Positions 44,326 through 46,237 of a DNA stretch of 46,237 nt are shown piece after piece. The first letter of the stretch is position 1. The number at the start of each line of letters is the position of its first letter. The DNA comes from an uncultured Flavobacteriales bacterium (GTDB lineage Bacteria > Bacteroidota > Bacteroidia > Flavobacteriales > Crocinitomicaceae): assembly GCA_946478775.1 (NCBI GenBank), contig CAMLDR010000010.1, positions 1 through 46,237 of the forward strand, read 5' to 3'. The notes under the pieces were generated by a model that saw only the letters and a program-made list of their open reading frames with translations, made no database searches and had not been told where the DNA came from. A program made the position numbers and the translations under genes.

Positions 44326-44363
44326 TCCTTTCATTTTAGAAATCAAGGAAGCTTAGTCTTCCT
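44300..44363 (+). promoter_or_regulatory. Double hairpin at and after the IWQPPKL codons (copy B)
   Basis: The first hairpin, TTTGGC-AACC-GCCAAA (44300-44315), is identical to copy A and again overlaps the WQPP codons. GCTAATC and TTTC after it are also shared with copy A. The second hairpin, AGGAAG-CTTAGT-CTTCCT (44346-44363), differs from copy A in stem sequence but holds the same place and the TTAGT loop element. Confidence 0.6.
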
Positions 44364-44438
44364 AATCGCTTATGAAGTTGTCATTTGCGAAAATAGTCAC
44401 ATTAATCAGTCATGTCAGGCTGAAAACACTTATGGGAT

Positions 44439-44930
44439 ATGAAAAAACAATTGCTCATACTTGCAATGATTTTGCTTCATGCAATTTCGTTTGCACAAGA
44501 ACAAAAAACAATACCATCAGTTTCGTTGAAAACGGTAGACGGAAAACAGGTTAATACAGGAAGTTTAGGTATCAAAGGACCAATTATAATTACATTTTGG
44601 GCTTCTTGGTGTCCTACCTGCAAACGGGAAATGGGAACGTTAAACGAGTTATACCCCGACTGGAAAGAAGAAACAGGTGTTACAATAGTAGCAGTATCCG
44701 TAGACGATGAAAAGACAAAAAATAATGTTCCCACATTGGTTGATGCAAATGGTTGGGAATTCATGGTTTTAATGGATTCAAACAGCGATTTTAAAAGAGC
44801 AATGGGAGTAAGTAATACACCACATACCTTTTTAATCAATGAAAACGGAGAAGTTGTCTACAGCCGAAATAATTATGCGCCAGGTGATGAAGACCTCTTA
44901 TATGAGGCATTATTAAAACTTAAAAAATAG
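44439..44930 (+). CDS. TlpA/ResA-like periplasmic thioredoxin
   Basis: The 163-residue product has a signal peptide (MKKQLLILAMILLHAISFAQ) and a thioredoxin fold of the AhpC-TSA/TlpA type with active-site pair Cys58-Pro-Thr-Cys61 in WASWCPTCKREM. The cis-Pro is in NTPHTFLI. It should reduce or isomerise disulfides in the periplasm, likely keeping cysteines of the neighbouring Cys-rich secreted proteins (HMA-like, GDCCVxC, DUF6660) in metal-binding form. The HMA-like gene starts 6 bp after its stop. Confidence 0.9.
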   Translation: MKKQLLILAMILLHAISFAQEQKTIPSVSLKTVDGKQVNTGSLGIKGPIIITFWASWCPTCKREMGTLNELYPDWKEETGVTIVAVSVDDEKTKNNVPTLVDANGWEFMVLMDSNSDFKRAMGVSNTPHTFLINENGEVVYSRNNYAPGDEDLLYEALLKLKK

Positions 44931-44936
44931 AATACC

Positions 44937-45290
44937 ATGTTTAAAACAGCTTTATTTATAGCATTCTTTTTTGCTTCCCAATTAGTAATGGCGCAAAAAG
45001 AACCGAATAGACAAACCATTACGATCAAAACTCCGAACACGTGCAATCATTGTAAAGTGTGTGAAACCTGCGGTGGAAAATTAGAAGGAGATTTGGTATT
45101 CGTAAAAGGAATTCAATTAGTAACGTACAACGAAGCCGATCAAACTACAACGGTTATTTACTGGACTAAGAAAATAACGCCTGAAAAAATCCGTAAAGAG
45201 ATTTCATTACGTGGTTTTGATGCCGACGAAGTGAAAGCTGATCCGAACGGTTACAAGCAACGGGACGGCTGTTGTAAAGGAGAGGAATAA
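44937..45290 (+). CDS. Secreted HMA-like metal-binding protein
   Basis: The 117-residue product has a signal peptide (MFKTALFIAFFFASQLVMAQ) followed by a ferredoxin-like fold with the cysteine cluster TCNHCKVCETCGG (Cys36, 39, 42, 45). That is more cysteines than the usual CxxC of heavy-metal-associated domains. VKGIQLVTYNEADQTTTVIY fits the HMA beta strands, and a second pair, GCCKGEE, is near the end. A periplasmic scavenger for soft metals (Hg, Cd, Cu) is likely, analogous to MerP. It is in an operon between the TlpA-like gene and the MerC/T-like gene. Confidence 0.8.
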   Translation: MFKTALFIAFFFASQLVMAQKEPNRQTITIKTPNTCNHCKVCETCGGKLEGDLVFVKGIQLVTYNEADQTTTVIYWTKKITPEKIRKEISLRGFDADEVKADPNGYKQRDGCCKGEE

Positions 45291-45299
45291 GTTCAGACG

Positions 45300-45899
45300 A
45301 TGCGTAATCGAGCGAAAAATATAAGCAAGTGGGGTGTGATTGGAATGCTTTTAGTAGCATTCCTTTCACCTTGTTGTTTTCCAATATTTGCAGTTGCCGC
45401 TTCTGCTCTCGGCTTAGGTAGTTTCGAGGTTTTTGGAGGGTGGACAATGTGGGTTTTCCAGGTAATGGTGATTGTCTCATTAGTTGGATTCTATCTTTCG
45501 TACAGGAAACACAGATGTATGTATCCATTGCTGATTGCCATACCGAGTGCTCTTTTAATCTTTTACGGTTATCATTTCAACGATAGTAAATATTGGGTCT
45601 ATTTTCTGTATGCAGGAATGTTGGGACTTTTAGTTGCAACGGGTGTCGATTATTACCGCCATCGAATGCACGGTCGCTGTTGTGAATCCGAGGATGAAGT
45701 AGAATTGAATTCCACAATCACTTGTCCAAATTGCGGGCATAGGAAAGATGAAATTATGCCTACCGACGCTTGTTCTTACTTCTATGAATGTGAGAATTGT
45801 AAAACAGTACTCAAACCTTTAGCGGGTGATTGTTGTGTTTATTGCAGTTATGGAACAGTTAAATGTCCACCGATTCAAAAAGGGGAAAGTTGTTGTTAA
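45300..45899 (+). CDS. Mercury-transport-like membrane protein fused to a GDCCVxC domain
   Basis: The 199-residue product has four membrane helices (about 11-40, 47-67, 74-90 and 98-115), the first holding a Cys pair in LSPCCFPIF (Cys25/26), like the metal relay in MerT/MerC. The cytoplasmic C-terminal ~65 residues match the GDCCVxC family: TCPNCGHRKDEIMPTDAC, YECENCKTVLKP, GDCCVYC, then SYGTVKCPPIQ. Some GDCCVxC members are selenoproteins; here all positions are Cys codons and no TGA is seen. The fusion suggests that imported or intercepted metal is passed to the soluble domain. No MerR or MerA gene is in the window. Confidence 0.82.
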   Translation: MRNRAKNISKWGVIGMLLVAFLSPCCFPIFAVAASALGLGSFEVFGGWTMWVFQVMVIVSLVGFYLSYRKHRCMYPLLIAIPSALLIFYGYHFNDSKYWVYFLYAGMLGLLVATGVDYYRHRMHGRCCESEDEVELNSTITCPNCGHRKDEIMPTDACSYFYECENCKTVLKPLAGDCCVYCSYGTVKCPPIQKGESCC

Positions 45900-46017
45900 G
45901 TTTCATTTAACCTTTACGATTGTACCAATATCCTGCTACTGCAAAAGCTAGAAATTTACTTTAAAATTGCTATCCGGATATAAATAAATAGTTCGCTAAT
46001 TTTTCATGATCACACAT

Positions 46018-46039
46018 ATTTTTAGATTAGACTAAAAAT
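46018..46039. promoter_or_regulatory. Inverted repeat upstream of last gene
   Basis: ATTTTTAG and CTAAAAAT form a perfect 8-bp dyad with 6 nt between (ATTAGA), in the 197-bp gap between the GDCCVxC fusion and the partial lipoprotein gene. It could be an operator for the latter or a terminator for the former. Confidence 0.4.
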
Positions 46040-46096
46040 AAATTACAGTAAGTGTAAAAATATATTTAGATTTACGGACAAAAATATTTTGTCGAC

Positions 46097-46237
46097 ATGA
46101 AACTAAATTCAATTCTCCTCATTCTTTTTTCTGTTATTGCTGTTATTGTTTCTTGCAAAAAGATTTTACCTGCCTCCCCGTCAGAAGACGAGGTTTTGGA
46201 TGGACCTATTGATGGATTGACTTATGAAGAAACGGCA
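46097..46237 (+). CDS. Lipoprotein N-terminus (3' partial), possibly di-haem oxidoreductase
   Basis: The frame from ATG 46097 stays open to the window edge (47 residues). It has a lipoprotein signal with Cys20 (VIAVIVSCKK) and then a Pro/Ser/Glu-rich segment, PASPSEDEVLDGPIDGLTYE. This start resembles Bacteroidota di-haem oxidoreductase (DUF1111-type) lipoproteins as I remember them, but the haem motifs lie beyond the window, so that call is weak. A TATATTTA box near 46065 may be the -7 element. Confidence 0.6.
   Translation, partial: MKLNSILLILFSVIAVIVSCKKILPASPSEDEVLDGPIDGLTYEETA

Noticed and set aside
45300..45899. Selenoprotein
   Set aside because: The GDCCVYC motif is encoded by cysteine codons throughout, and no in-frame TGA is needed.

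Overview
The window looks like the chromosome of a free-living Bacteroidota, most likely Flavobacteriales (a Fluviicola/Crocinitomicaceae-like organism). The evidence is type IX secretion sorting domains on two secreted proteins, promoters of the Bacteroidota TAnnTTTG type, a SusC-like CarboxypepD_reg/outer-membrane beta-barrel protein, class I fumarase, and A-rich leaders in place of strong Shine-Dalgarno sites. No rRNA, tRNA, CRISPR array or transposase was found. Composition statements are by eye, not computed.

Layout. (1) 1-11046 is ordinary core chromosome: a ClC chloride channel with CBS domains (5' cut by the window), small envelope proteins, a KOW-domain miniprotein, a family 9 glycosyltransferase, an orphan sensor kinase, class I fumarase, a phytanoyl-CoA-dioxygenase-like gene broken by one in-frame stop, and small membrane proteins. 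Long palindromes sit between several of these genes. (2) 11043-15569 is a sharply AT-rich insert with two divergent genes, a large YobI-like P-loop NTPase with two membrane helices and a 233-residue partner of unknown family; it resembles a defence module. (3) 15802-23373 is chromosome-like again: membrane proteins, one with a duplicated, decayed 3' end downstream, a TonB-C protein with a T9SS cargo protein, and a large outer-membrane receptor-like protein. (4) From about 23400 to the right edge lies an integrated accessory island. It opens with a tyrosine recombinase that has all catalytic residues, a small excisionase-like HTH protein and an unrecognised 295-residue protein.

Next comes about 1.4 kb of non-coding DNA (26418-27889) with three kinds of ordered repeat: helically phased TACACCAT boxes, four degenerate ~130-bp units carrying paired CGAC boxes exactly 22 bp apart, and six ~72-bp units each holding a perfect or near-perfect hairpin whose stem changes compensate. 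A divergent control region with three dyads separates a 108-residue protein from an XRE regulator. The regulator leads an operon-like set: a DUF4297-like nuclease, an SMC/Rad50-like ATPase with a CPTC hook, a CoiA-like nuclease with a C-terminal membrane anchor, and a DUF6119/TIGR04141-like protein. This looks like a nuclease-rich defence locus and is the best candidate here for an undescribed system.

The right end (34170-45899) is a heavy-metal resistance cluster: a His-rich secreted protein, an RND pump fused to its own TolC-like outer-membrane factor, its periplasmic adaptor, a T9SS M28 peptidase, a PIB-2 (Zn/Cd/Pb) P-type ATPase, a DUF6660 protein, a TlpA-like thioredoxin, a secreted HMA-like protein and a MerC/MerT-like plus GDCCVxC fusion. 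Two genes in this cluster end in the same IWQPPKL tail. The tail is encoded by an RNA hairpin and followed by a second hairpin whose stem sequence differs but whose fold is kept, which suggests a conserved cis-regulatory RNA. The last bases start a lipoprotein that runs off the window.
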